A DNA stretch of 64,000 nt, taken from Aliiroseovarius sp. S1123 (GTDB lineage Bacteria; Pseudomonadota; Alphaproteobacteria; Rhodobacterales; Rhodobacteraceae). Below are positions 54,505-63,656 of the stretch, in pieces. The DNA lies in NCBI RefSeq assembly GCF_023015885.1, contig NZ_JALKBE010000006.1, forward strand, positions 1 through 64,000, read 5' to 3'. The notes beneath the pieces were generated by a model, which searched no databases, was not told the DNA's origin, and worked only from the letters and a program-made list of their open reading frames with translations. The position numbers and the translations under genes were made by a program. Within the stretch, counting starts at the first letter, position 1. Each line of letters begins with the position of its first letter.

Positions 54505-56073
54505 ATGCAAGTTGTCACCACAGATCGCGTCATCATTATCGGCGCGGGTCTTGGGGCTCTTTATGCAGCCTTGAAACTTGCCCCGTGCCCTGTCGTGCTG
54601 ATCTCGCCCGAGACATTGGGTGAAGGGGCAAGTTCGGCTTGGGCGCAAGGTGGCGTTGCGGCGGCTATGGATGCGAATGACAGCCCGGATGACCATGCCG
54701 AAGACACGATCAATGCAGGTGCCGGCACGGTCAACCCCAAGGTCGCCAAGCTGGTAACGCAAGAGGCGCGGGATTACATCCTTGATCTGACCGCACTGGG
54801 CACGCCCTTTGATCGTACCGAAGACGGTGGCTATGTCCTGTCACGCGAGGCTGCGCACAGCTATGCGCGTGTGGTGCGTGTAAAGGGCGACCAGGCAGGC
54901 GCCGAGATTATGGCCGCGTTGATCGAAGAAGTTCGCGAAACGCCATCTGTTCAGGCGCTTGAAGGCGTCATGGCGGTTGATTTCGAAACCGAAGATAACC
55001 GGGTGACGGGCGTTGCCATCCAAGCTGCGCACGATGCGCGGTCTGCGCCAATCATGTTACGTGGCGCGGCAATTCTTGTGGCTGGAGGTGGGTCCGGTGG
55101 CCTTTACGCCTTGACCACAAACCCCCATCGCATCAGAGGGCAGGTGATCGGCATGGCCGCACGGGCGGGTGCCACGATTGCCGATCCCGAGTTCGTCCAG
55201 TTCCACCCGACGGCCATAGATGTCGGCGAAGATCCTGCCCCTTTGGCGACCGAGGCGCTGCGGGGGGAAGGTGCAGTTCTGGTCAACAAGCACGGAACGC
55301 GCTTTATGCTGGATGTCCACAAGGATGCGGAACTGGCCCCGCGCGATGTGGTTGCCCGCGCCATTTTTGAACAGAGCCAAGCCGGGAAACGCCCGATGCT
55401 CGATACCACCACCGCGATCGGTGAAGATATCAAAGCGCAATTCCCCTCGGTGACCGAGGCCTGCCTGCGCAACGGGATCGACCCATCCGTTGACCCCATC
55501 CCGGTTGCCGCTGCCGCGCATTATCACATGGGCGGGATCGCCACCGACACTCACGGCAAGGCCAGCCTTGATGGCCTTTGGGTCTGCGGCGAAGCGTCGT
55601 CGACCGGGCTGCACGGGGCGAACCGGCTGGCCTCGAATGGTCTGCTTGAGGCGCTGGTTTATGCCCGCATTTGTGCCGAAGGGATTTCCACCGAAATTGC
55701 GCCTGCTGAGAACGCGCCTGAAGTCGCACTCGATTTTGCGACCGGCGGCACCGCGCCCGATGCCGAGGCGGTTCAAGAGCTGCGCCAAACCATGACCAAC
55801 CATGTCGGTGTGGTGCGCGATGCGGCGGGCCTGAAAGCTGCGCTTCGCACTATTGCCCGGCTAGAGAAGAACCACGGCAGCAGCCCCTCGTTCTTAAATA
55901 TGTGTGCCACGGCCACTTTGATTGCCGCAGGTGCGTTGCTGCGCGAGGAAAGCCGGGGCGCGCACGAGCGTTCGGACTTCCCGGACACAAAACCCGAGTT
56001 GGCGCAATCAACCCTGTTGACCCTGTCCGACGCCCTGTCCCTACGTTCCAAAATCTGCGGAGAACCTGAATGA
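54505..56073 (+). CDS. nadB: L-aspartate oxidase
   Basis: A 522-residue flavoprotein oxidising L-aspartate to iminoaspartate. The FAD motif VIIIGAGLGALYAAL is at residues 8-22. Other family parts are SSAWAQGGVAAAM near 47, FVQFHPTAI near 231, AAHYHMGGI near 342 and STGLHGANRLASNGLLEALV near 371. It starts 5 bases after nadA and its end overlaps nadC by ATGA, completing the de novo pathway to nicotinate mononucleotide. Confidence 0.95.
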   Translation: MQVVTTDRVIIIGAGLGALYAALKLAPCPVVLISPETLGEGASSAWAQGGVAAAMDANDSPDDHAEDTINAGAGTVNPKVAKLVTQEARDYILDLTALGTPFDRTEDGGYVLSREAAHSYARVVRVKGDQAGAEIMAALIEEVRETPSVQALEGVMAVDFETEDNRVTGVAIQAAHDARSAPIMLRGAAILVAGGGSGGLYALTTNPHRIRGQVIGMAARAGATIADPEFVQFHPTAIDVGEDPAPLATEALRGEGAVLVNKHGTRFMLDVHKDAELAPRDVVARAIFEQSQAGKRPMLDTTTAIGEDIKAQFPSVTEACLRNGIDPSVDPIPVAAAAHYHMGGIATDTHGKASLDGLWVCGEASSTGLHGANRLASNGLLEALVYARICAEGISTEIAPAENAPEVALDFATGGTAPDAEAVQELRQTMTNHVGVVRDAAGLKAALRTIARLEKNHGSSPSFLNMCATATLIAAGALLREESRGAHERSDFPDTKPELAQSTLLTLSDALSLRSKICGEPE

Positions 56074-56918
56074 GCTTTGCAACCGTTCCCGACCTCATCC
56101 TCGAGCCGATGATCCGCAATGCTTTGCTGGAAGATCTGGGCAGCTATGGTGACATTACAACCCGCACGGTTGTCCCTGAAGACATCACCTACACCGCGCG
56201 GATCAATGCGCGTGAAGATGCTGTGGTGTCAGGGATGCAGGTCGCGCAGATCGCGTTCCGTCTTGTCGATCCCGATCTGGTGGTCACCACCCACAAGCCC
56301 GATGGCTCGGCCTGTTCGGCGGGCGAGACACTGATGACCATCGAAGGGCGCGCGCGGTCGATCTTGTCGGCTGAACGGGTCGCCTTGAACTTTGCTGGCC
56401 GGTTGACGGGCATTGCGACGAAAACGGCGGGTTTCGTGGCCGAGACCGAAGGGACCAAAACCCGGGTCACCTGCACGCGCAAAACGACACCCGGATTGCG
56501 GATCGTTGAAAAGCTTGCCGTCCTGCACGGCGGGGGTTCCAACCACCGCTATAGCCTGAGCGATGCCATTTTGATCAAGGACAACCACATCGCTGCCGCG
56601 GGTGGTGTTCGTGCTGTGCTGGAAGAGGTGAAAGCCAAAGCAAGCCACATGATGGCGGTCGAAATCGAAGTGGATCGCCTTGATCAGCTGGAAGAGGTGC
56701 TTGAGGTGGGCGGCGCACACACGGTGTTGCTGGACAACATGGACAATGACACCTTGCGCAAGGCTGTCGCTCTGGTCGATGGCCGGTTGAAGACAGAAGC
56801 AAGCGGCAACGTGACACGCGAGCGGATCGCCTCGATCGCGGCGACGGGTGTCGACTATGTGTCATCCGGAGCCCTGACCCATTCGGCGAGAACGGTTGAT
56901 CTGGGGCTCGACTTTTAA
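56070..56918 (+). CDS. nadC: nicotinate-nucleotide diphosphorylase (quinolinate phosphoribosyltransferase)
   Basis: A 282-residue enzyme that converts quinolinate and PRPP to nicotinate mononucleotide. The family motifs are LGSYGDITTRTV at the start, TRKTTPGLRIVEKLAVLHGGG with PRPP-binding basics near 132, ILIKDNH near 167, VEIEVD near 197 and LDNMDND near 221. Intact and of normal length. A diverged 3' fragment of a second nadC lies at 1780-1960. Confidence 0.95.
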   Translation: MSFATVPDLILEPMIRNALLEDLGSYGDITTRTVVPEDITYTARINAREDAVVSGMQVAQIAFRLVDPDLVVTTHKPDGSACSAGETLMTIEGRARSILSAERVALNFAGRLTGIATKTAGFVAETEGTKTRVTCTRKTTPGLRIVEKLAVLHGGGSNHRYSLSDAILIKDNHIAAAGGVRAVLEEVKAKASHMMAVEIEVDRLDQLEEVLEVGGAHTVLLDNMDNDTLRKAVALVDGRLKTEASGNVTRERIASIAATGVDYVSSGALTHSARTVDLGLDF

Positions 56919-56936
56919 GCGTCGACCACGCCCGCT

Positions 56937-59567
56937 CTACGCTTTCTGCGTCCAATCCACGCAAGGGATGCTGCCGTTCAAACGAAAGGCGATTGCCTGC
57001 AAGATGACACCATTGGTGTTGACGTCGCTATAGGCCTGATCCGATTTGCCAGTCACCGAGAATACTCCGGGGCTGAAGCCCAGCTTATCTGTCGTCGCTT
57101 TCTCGCGGACCTGCGCGACCAAGCGGTCCGTATAGTCGTTCGGCCTGCAGGCGTTCCACAGGAAGGCGCCTTTGCTGTTCAGCATATCGACCGCACGGAC
57201 AAACCCCTTGGTCTTGAAACGTGGGGACGGATCAAGGGTTTCGGCAGTCCATTGGCCGCCATCGTCGGTGATCTGATAGCCTTGATACACAAACCACGGC
57301 GCGCGATTGACGGGGCCTTCCGAAACGCAGACCAGCTTGCCGGTTGCGCGGTATTCGTCGATCTGCGCGGCGAACAAAGCCTCGGCGGCGGTGCCGGCCA
57401 GAGGCGATGCACCAAGTTCTACTGCCTCAAGAAGATGGGGCTCGGTGCCGATTGGGCCGAACTTTGCCACATCATGCAGAATTTGAACCCCTTGATCGAA
57501 GGGGGATCCGGGGCTGGGGGCTGCGTAGGGCGAGGTCACAGGATAGTCCCAAAGGCTAAAACCGCGTGCGATGTATCCGGCGTAGTTGGATCGGTAGGCA
57601 GACACCAGTTTGCCGCCACGCACCGTCATTGGTGCGCCGTCTTGGATGGTCTGTTCCAAGTCCCACCCGGCAAGAATGCCTGAGATCCCCAGATCCTGCT
57701 TGGTATAGGATTGGACCAGATGAAGCGCGGTCAGCAAGCGCGAGGTGTCGCTTGCATTATAGTCATCGTCCCCCTTGGCCTTGCCATCGGTCGACGTAAG
57801 TCCCTTGGGTAAACCAAGCCCGTTGAACGTGCCGGTCGCCAGCCCGCCAAGGACCGCTTTCAACCGGGCGGTATATTCGTCGTCCTCCAATATGCCGATG
57901 CTATGTGCACTCATGATTGCCAGCAGATGGGTCCCTGTGTCCCACATCGTGCTGAACCGATAGGTCTCAATCTGGTCGTTTTCGGCCCACGCCGTCGCGG
58001 GCGCCAGCCCGGTCGCGGGATCGGTCAAACGCGCGAAATAGGACCAAGCGGTTTTGGCGTCCTGCATAAGCTGTTCGCGCTCATTATTCGCGACGGCGCT
58101 GGGCGCACGTGCTGGCCAGCGGCTGGCAGCGCGAAGAAGCCGCGCTGGTTCGCTTTTTATCGATACAGCGCTGAAGTGATCTGCAAGGTCCAATAGGCGA
58201 AACTGTTCCGAGCTTCCCAGTGTGATCAGGGTGTTGACCAGCGTCTGTACGTCTTCGGGTCGCGTGAAGGCGCTTTCCTTGACCAGTATGGTGGCGTCTT
58301 CACCGAGCGGGGCAGATTGCAGCAGTTTTTCCTGAAACCTTTGCGTAGAGATCGGCGCATCAAGCACCATTGATACCCCAAGGTGAAGCGAACCTTGTGC
58401 GTCAAATCCGATATCGCCTTTGCGGGTTTCGGACATGTCAAGAACGACCTCGAACCCGGCGAGGGTACGGGTGTCCGTGGGCATGGACTTTTCGCGCTCA
58501 AGCGCGACGCTGTGCACGGCAACGCCAGTGCTCGTGTCGAATGCGGCTTTCCGTATGCTTTGCCAATCGTGCGTGTCCGGGCTTGATGCCAGAAAACATC
58601 TGTGAGGGGTCTTTTCCGTCAAGTCGTCTACGGTATTGGCGGGTGGCACGGGCGGCAGAAGCTCGGTGAAGGGAACATGCGCTGCGGCAAGTTGCGCCCT
58701 GAGGCCGTTTTCGGCTTTTGCGGACCCGGCGGCGTCGAGGCAAAGAACCATGTGACGGGCGAAAGCGGCACCCGAGCGGAAGCGGAGCTCCGAGGGTAAA
58801 ATGAAATAGTTGCGACTAGAGCTCAAGGCGCGCCGAAAGCTGTCACCAAGAACGGCGCCCTGATCGAAAAAGGCATCATCGCCTTGCATGTCTTCGCCTG
58901 GAAAGGACGCGACGAAAACCAAGGGTCCGTCTTGCGATGCTGCTTGCGTGAATGTGGTCTTGATCTCATTTGCGGAGGGCATGAGGGGAAACGTCCATCC
59001 CCCGTTCACTTGCTGTGTGCCATCCGCATTGCGCCAGACCTCGGTCGTGCTGCCGTCGTTCGGGATCAAGAATGAGGTCAGAAACCCCGCAGATCGAAGC
59101 CCTTCAAGCGTCGGAGTTTCGCCGTCAGGCAGGTCGGAAATCAATGTTTGCGGCGTGTAAGTCCCGCCAACTTTGGCCATCGCCTGCCCGAACCGGTTGC
59201 GCGCTGTGCTGGCGGCGCGCATTCGCAGATAGGGAAGCGCGCCTGCAAGCCCCGGTATCTCGATCGCCAAATCCACCAGACCGGGATAGTCGATGATCAG
59301 CCTTTGCAACACCTCCATCAACTCGGTGTTCTGGTCTGCGCTTTCCCATTCCGCTTGGTCGAACTTGATCGCTACGCAGACGGGCACGTTGTGTGATGTG
59401 ATCGGATCCAGAAAGGAAAAGAGCGCCGATGCCGAGCTGCGCGGCGTTACATTTCGGACAAACAACAGGCTGGGATGCGTGGCTGCGGCATGGGCCATTT
59501 GCCAGGGCGAAGAAAGTGCTGCCGCTCCTCCGGCCAAGGTGCGAGAGAGAAATGTCCTGCGATCCAT
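56937..59567 (-). CDS. Tat-exported DUF3131-domain protein
   Basis: An 876-residue exported protein. The N-terminus DRRTFLSRTLAGGAAALSS is a twin-arginine signal. Residues about 30-500 contain two alpha/beta segments with some likeness to polysaccharide-deacetylase-like folds but no visible NodB metal motif. Residues about 505-865 form the DUF3131 region, an alpha/alpha-toroid like glucoamylases (TAWSYFARLTDPATGL, FSTMWDTGTHLLA, RSNYAGYIARGFSLWDYPV). It diverges from the GH18/CE4/GT2 fusion; a role in trimming or guiding an exported polysaccharide is likely. Start at 59567 follows GAGGAG. Confidence 0.83.
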   Translation of the reverse strand: MDRRTFLSRTLAGGAAALSSPWQMAHAAATHPSLLFVRNVTPRSSASALFSFLDPITSHNVPVCVAIKFDQAEWESADQNTELMEVLQRLIIDYPGLVDLAIEIPGLAGALPYLRMRAASTARNRFGQAMAKVGGTYTPQTLISDLPDGETPTLEGLRSAGFLTSFLIPNDGSTTEVWRNADGTQQVNGGWTFPLMPSANEIKTTFTQAASQDGPLVFVASFPGEDMQGDDAFFDQGAVLGDSFRRALSSSRNYFILPSELRFRSGAAFARHMVLCLDAAGSAKAENGLRAQLAAAHVPFTELLPPVPPANTVDDLTEKTPHRCFLASSPDTHDWQSIRKAAFDTSTGVAVHSVALEREKSMPTDTRTLAGFEVVLDMSETRKGDIGFDAQGSLHLGVSMVLDAPISTQRFQEKLLQSAPLGEDATILVKESAFTRPEDVQTLVNTLITLGSSEQFRLLDLADHFSAVSIKSEPARLLRAASRWPARAPSAVANNEREQLMQDAKTAWSYFARLTDPATGLAPATAWAENDQIETYRFSTMWDTGTHLLAIMSAHSIGILEDDEYTARLKAVLGGLATGTFNGLGLPKGLTSTDGKAKGDDDYNASDTSRLLTALHLVQSYTKQDLGISGILAGWDLEQTIQDGAPMTVRGGKLVSAYRSNYAGYIARGFSLWDYPVTSPYAAPSPGSPFDQGVQILHDVAKFGPIGTEPHLLEAVELGASPLAGTAAEALFAAQIDEYRATGKLVCVSEGPVNRAPWFVYQGYQITDDGGQWTAETLDPSPRFKTKGFVRAVDMLNSKGAFLWNACRPNDYTDRLVAQVREKATTDKLGFSPGVFSVTGKSDQAYSDVNTNGVILQAIAFRLNGSIPCVDWTQKA

Positions 59568-59742
59568 CACCACTCCTCAGAAATACCGCTCGACCCACCA
59601 TTGCAGCTTTAGTCTTGGCCGCCAACTACCAAGACGTCACACCCGGCATGCCTGCGACCATATACGCATTCCTTCAGCGTACCGGCTGTGACAGACTAAT
59701 GAAAACGCCAGCCTAGAACGGGACGCGATACAGGTAACTGAC
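59568..59742. promoter_or_regulatory. divergent promoter region of the polysaccharide genes
   Basis: The 175 bases between the divergent start codons should hold both promoters. I see no clear hexamers or inverted repeat. The rightward gene begins with TTG at 59743 and only a weak AGG before it. Confidence 0.3.
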
Positions 59743-62700
59743 TTGAACAGCCAAAAAGACAACAGGGACAAGCCCAAGGCGAAGCCGATATTCTTCGATC
59801 CGACGTCCCATCGGCTCGTTCTTTTCAGCGTGTTGTCAGCTGTATTCTTGGTGTTTGCCGTGGTCTGGTTCGTGTCTTTCCTAGTCCATCTGCATGAGTC
59901 CGAGCTGCCGCCTCAGGTCGGGAATTCTGACTTAAGTAAGACAGAAGTGTCCGATGCCATCGGATCACCAAACCTGACAGAGGACGAGGCTGCCACAGCG
60001 TCGCAAGCGCAGCTTTGGACGGACGCAATTGAAGGCACTATTCTGCCCGGTGACGTCTACATCGCCCAAGATGCAAAGGTGCACGCCTTCGTGCCGTCAT
60101 GGTCGATGGCGGGTTATGTCGAAGCGCGAACGCATATCGACGCGATAGATGTTCTGATGACCGACTGGGTCACGATTGATGGAACAACTGGTGCGGTAAC
60201 GACCCCTTCTGCGCCCCAGAAGGATAAGCTTCGGGAGTTATGGGCATCAAACAAATCTCGGGTTAGTTTTTTCCCCGTTGCCCAGATCGAGTTCGCCCAA
60301 GGAAGAACGCAACCAAATGTGTTTACCTCGGTCGCGAAACAATCTGGTTTGATCTCTGCGCTGACATCCGTAGCTGTTTCTGAAGGCGCCGAGGGGCTGT
60401 GTGTGGACCTTTCGGGTGCCCCCAATGTGACGGTGCAAGACCTGGTGGGTTTTGCGACAACTTTGCAGGCCGGGCTTGAGGCGGCGGGGAAAGACAGCTG
60501 TCTCATCGCGGGTACCGATCATGCGCTTTGGGCACAGCCGAATGCGGGTGATCTTGCGGACAAACTGATTGTGCTCGCTTTCAATGAACCGGGACCCTTC
60601 AGCGGCCCCGAGCCGCTGGCGCCGCAGGCGTGGTTCGAGGCGAAAGTCTCGAAGCTGTTGGAGAACTTGCCAGCCGAGAAAGTGGTCGTCGCCATTGGCG
60701 GGTTCGGCATGGACTGGATCAGCGCCAGATCGACACCGGAGTATCTGAACTATTTCGATGTCGTAGAGGCCGTGCAGCGGCACAGTGGCACACTGCGCAT
60801 TGACCAAGACGCCTTGAACACGGAAGCGCGGTTTCTGGATGACAAAGGGCAGCGGCATCACATCTGGCTTTTGGATGCTCTAAGCGGGCACAACCAGCTG
60901 TCGCGCTTGCCCCTTGGCGATTTGGATGGGGTCGCGATTTGGCCGGTGTCTGGTGGGGATCCCGGTATTTGGAAGATCATCTCTCCGGGTTTGCCGGACC
61001 CAAAGATTGCGCGGGACTTTCTGCAAAGGATCAGCGCCGCACCCTATGTAAACTATGTCGGCACAGGTCCGTTCCTGACAGGACACAACTCGGCAACGCC
61101 CGGCCGACGCATCCTGCAACTGGATCAAGAGAGCGGCTTGATCGTCGAGGCGACCTATCTGGACTACCCGCGCGCCTTCACGGTGACACAAAGCGGCGAC
61201 CTGCCGGATCGATCGGTCATCCTAACCTTCGACGACGGACCCAGCGCGAAATACACACCTGCGATCTTGGACATTCTCAAGGAGCATGATGTTCCAGCGG
61301 TCTTCTTTGTGATTGGGACGCGGGTTCAGCAGAACCCCGATATCGCGCGCCGCATTGTGGACGAAGGGCATGAGCTGGGCGTGCATACCTACCTTCACCC
61401 CAATATCGCCGAGGTCTCGGACCTTCGCCTCAAACTCGAGCTGCATGCCTCGCAAGAGCTGATCGAAAGCGTTTCGGGAAAAAGCACCAATCTGTTTCGT
61501 GCGCCCTATGGGTTTGATGAAAACCCCGAGACTCCGAACGAAGCGCGGGTTCTAAGCCTGTTGTCGGACGAGAACTATGTGGTCGTCGGGATCGAGATCG
61601 ACTCGACCGATTGGACCCGTCCGGGCGCCGAGGAAATCGCGAGAACTGTAACGTCACGGGCCGAGGCAGGTTTAGGCAGCGTCGTCTTGCTGCATGATGC
61701 GGGGGGTGATCGCGAACAGACGGTCCAGGCGCTACCCATGATTATTCAGTCGCTCAAGGATGCCGGGATTTCCGTTGTGTCTGTCGCCAGCGTCGCTGGC
61801 CACGATAGCCGCCTCAAGCCGGCCATTTTGGTGGAAGAAAGCGATCAGATGAGCGGCATGTCGTTCTTGCTGATCCGCAGCCTGAAAACCGCGGTTACAA
61901 CGGCCTTTTTTGTGCTGATTACCGCGGGTGTCTTCCGGTCTTTTACCGTCCTGATCTTGGCACTGATCAAGGAACGTCGTGTTCACAAGGGCGGCGAACC
62001 GGTCTTGCCGGTGTCGGTGCTGATCCCGGCCTTCTGCGAAGAAACGGTGATCGTGAAGTCGGTGACGTCGGTGCTTCAGTCGACCTATCCGATTGCTCAG
62101 GTGATCGTGATTGACGACGGCTCGACCGATGACACGGCTCAGGTGGTCAGCGACCATTTCGGGTCCGACCCGCGCGTGCGCCTGATCCGCCAAAACAATC
62201 AAGGCAAGGCCGAGGCACTGAATAACGGCATCCAGCACATCGATACGCCCGTCTTCGTCGCCATTGATGCCGACACGATCATCGCGCCCGAGGCGGTCGG
62301 AGAGTTGGTCAAGCATTTCAATGACGATGAGGTTGGCGCGGTTGCTGGAAATGTCAAAGTTGGAAATCGGCGAAATCTTATTACGCGTCTTCAGGCCATT
62401 GAATATATATCTGCGCAGAATTTGGACCGTCGCGCTTACGAGGTTCTGAACGGGATCATGGTGGTTCCGGGGTCCATCGGGGCCTGGCGCACCGAGGCGG
62501 TAATCGCGGCGGGCGGATACACGACCCAAACACTTGTCGAGGATGCGGACCTGACGGTCTCGGTCATTCGTAGTGATTTTAAGGTCGTATTCGAACCTGC
62601 AGCCCTTGCCTACACAGAGGCACCGGAAACCATCCGGCAGTGGATGCGCCAAAGATTGCGCTGGCATTTCGGAATGCTGCAAATTGCGTGGAAGCACAAA

Positions 62701-63189
62701 GGCGCGTTTTTTGAGCGACGTGCCGTGGGATTGGTGTCGATCCCTGATCTATTCCTATTCGGCGCCGTATTTTCCCTGTTTGCGCCCATTGCGGATCTGG
62801 TGATGATCTTCAATCTGTTTGCACTGGTCGATCTCTTCAATGACGACTCGCGGGCGGCCCTTCAAAGCTCGTCCATATTGGTTGCCATCGGCTATGTGGC
62901 CTATTTGCTGTCAGACCTTGTTCTGGCCACCATCGCGTTCGGGCTTGAACCCAAAGAGGATAAGCGCCTGTTGCCGTGGGTTCTGACCCAAAGGTTCTTC
63001 TATCGTCAGATCTATTGGATGGTGGCTCTGCGCTCTCTTGCGCGGGCGATCACCGGGCGCTTTACCGGGTGGCGCAAGATCACGCGCACATCGTCGATCG
63101 ATCTAAAAAGCGCGCTCGAGCTTTCAAGGGCGCGGGCGCGCGTTGTTCACGTAGATAAGGCCGCGGATGATCAAGGTGGGCAGGCTTAA
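59743..63189 (+). CDS. GH18-like / polysaccharide deacetylase / GT2 glycosyltransferase fusion
   Basis: A 1148-residue membrane fusion. After a signal anchor (residues 27-48) comes a GH18-like barrel (about 90-430), a CE4/NodB deacetylase (about 488-680; TFDDGPS, HTYLH and RAPYG all present), then a membrane helix (about 715-745), a processive GT2 domain (about 755-985; DDGST, DADT, VEDADL and QRLRW) and three or four membrane helices. It could polymerise, export and de-N-acetylate a beta-linked GlcNAc-type polymer in one chain. In the GH18 segment the usual DxxDxDxE catalytic Glu is absent (GLCVDLSGAP near 217-226). Starts with TTG. Confidence 0.88.
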   Translation: MNSQKDNRDKPKAKPIFFDPTSHRLVLFSVLSAVFLVFAVVWFVSFLVHLHESELPPQVGNSDLSKTEVSDAIGSPNLTEDEAATASQAQLWTDAIEGTILPGDVYIAQDAKVHAFVPSWSMAGYVEARTHIDAIDVLMTDWVTIDGTTGAVTTPSAPQKDKLRELWASNKSRVSFFPVAQIEFAQGRTQPNVFTSVAKQSGLISALTSVAVSEGAEGLCVDLSGAPNVTVQDLVGFATTLQAGLEAAGKDSCLIAGTDHALWAQPNAGDLADKLIVLAFNEPGPFSGPEPLAPQAWFEAKVSKLLENLPAEKVVVAIGGFGMDWISARSTPEYLNYFDVVEAVQRHSGTLRIDQDALNTEARFLDDKGQRHHIWLLDALSGHNQLSRLPLGDLDGVAIWPVSGGDPGIWKIISPGLPDPKIARDFLQRISAAPYVNYVGTGPFLTGHNSATPGRRILQLDQESGLIVEATYLDYPRAFTVTQSGDLPDRSVILTFDDGPSAKYTPAILDILKEHDVPAVFFVIGTRVQQNPDIARRIVDEGHELGVHTYLHPNIAEVSDLRLKLELHASQELIESVSGKSTNLFRAPYGFDENPETPNEARVLSLLSDENYVVVGIEIDSTDWTRPGAEEIARTVTSRAEAGLGSVVLLHDAGGDREQTVQALPMIIQSLKDAGISVVSVASVAGHDSRLKPAILVEESDQMSGMSFLLIRSLKTAVTTAFFVLITAGVFRSFTVLILALIKERRVHKGGEPVLPVSVLIPAFCEETVIVKSVTSVLQSTYPIAQVIVIDDGSTDDTAQVVSDHFGSDPRVRLIRQNNQGKAEALNNGIQHIDTPVFVAIDADTIIAPEAVGELVKHFNDDEVGAVAGNVKVGNRRNLITRLQAIEYISAQNLDRRAYEVLNGIMVVPGSIGAWRTEAVIAAGGYTTQTLVEDADLTVSVIRSDFKVVFEPAALAYTEAPETIRQWMRQRLRWHFGMLQIAWKHKGAFFERRAVGLVSIPDLFLFGAVFSLFAPIADLVMIFNLFALVDLFNDDSRAALQSSSILVAIGYVAYLLSDLVLATIAFGLEPKEDKRLLPWVLTQRFFYRQIYWMVALRSLARAITGRFTGWRKITRTSSIDLKSALELSRARARVVHVDKAADDQGGQA

Positions 63190-63656
63190 CTGCACACCTG
63201 AAAATCAACGGTCCCCGAACCCGATCCAAAGCGCCCCATCGTGAACTTCTCGATGTCGATCAGGAAACCGTCGCCGCCAAGGTTTTTCGTGCAGCAACCG
63301 TTGCAGTCGGTATCCGCACACAGGTCGAGCACCTGAACAACAATCTCGCGGTTGCCCTGACGCAGGCGTAGGTGCTTCCCGCCAAGACGCCGCCAGTCCT
63401 TTTGGTGAACTGCAGCGATGTTTTTGCTGGCCACCCAGCTTTCGGATTTCTTGCCGTTTACACCGTAAAACTGACCGGCCCATTTGCATCCATTGTACTT
63501 GACGCATTCGACACTGCCGGGATCAGGATAGCTTTCATAATTGGTCAAAGCCGCGCGTTGCCAGTCACCTTTGCAGGTCACATCTGCCGTTGCCACTGAT
63601 GCGATCAGCGAAAGAAACAAAAGCAAAAAGGGTCTCAGTGTTTTCGACAAAATCAT
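63186..63656 (-). CDS. small secreted cysteine-rich protein, double-psi-barrel-like
   Basis: A 156-residue protein with a signal peptide (MILSKTLRPFLLLFLSLIASVATA) and eight or nine cysteines in the mature part (VECVKYNGCKW, DLCADTDCNGCCTKN, FQVCS). The pattern of LGGKHLRLRQGNREIVVQVLDLC with FLIDIE and RFG-FQVC resembles expansin/barwin-like or RlpA-like double-psi beta-barrels. Its stop overlaps the end of the GT2 fusion tail-to-tail by 4 bases. It might bind the polymer made by the neighbours. Fold assignment is tentative. Confidence 0.7.
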   Translation of the reverse strand: MILSKTLRPFLLLFLSLIASVATADVTCKGDWQRAALTNYESYPDPGSVECVKYNGCKWAGQFYGVNGKKSESWVASKNIAAVHQKDWRRLGGKHLRLRQGNREIVVQVLDLCADTDCNGCCTKNLGGDGFLIDIEKFTMGRFGSGSGTVDFQVCS

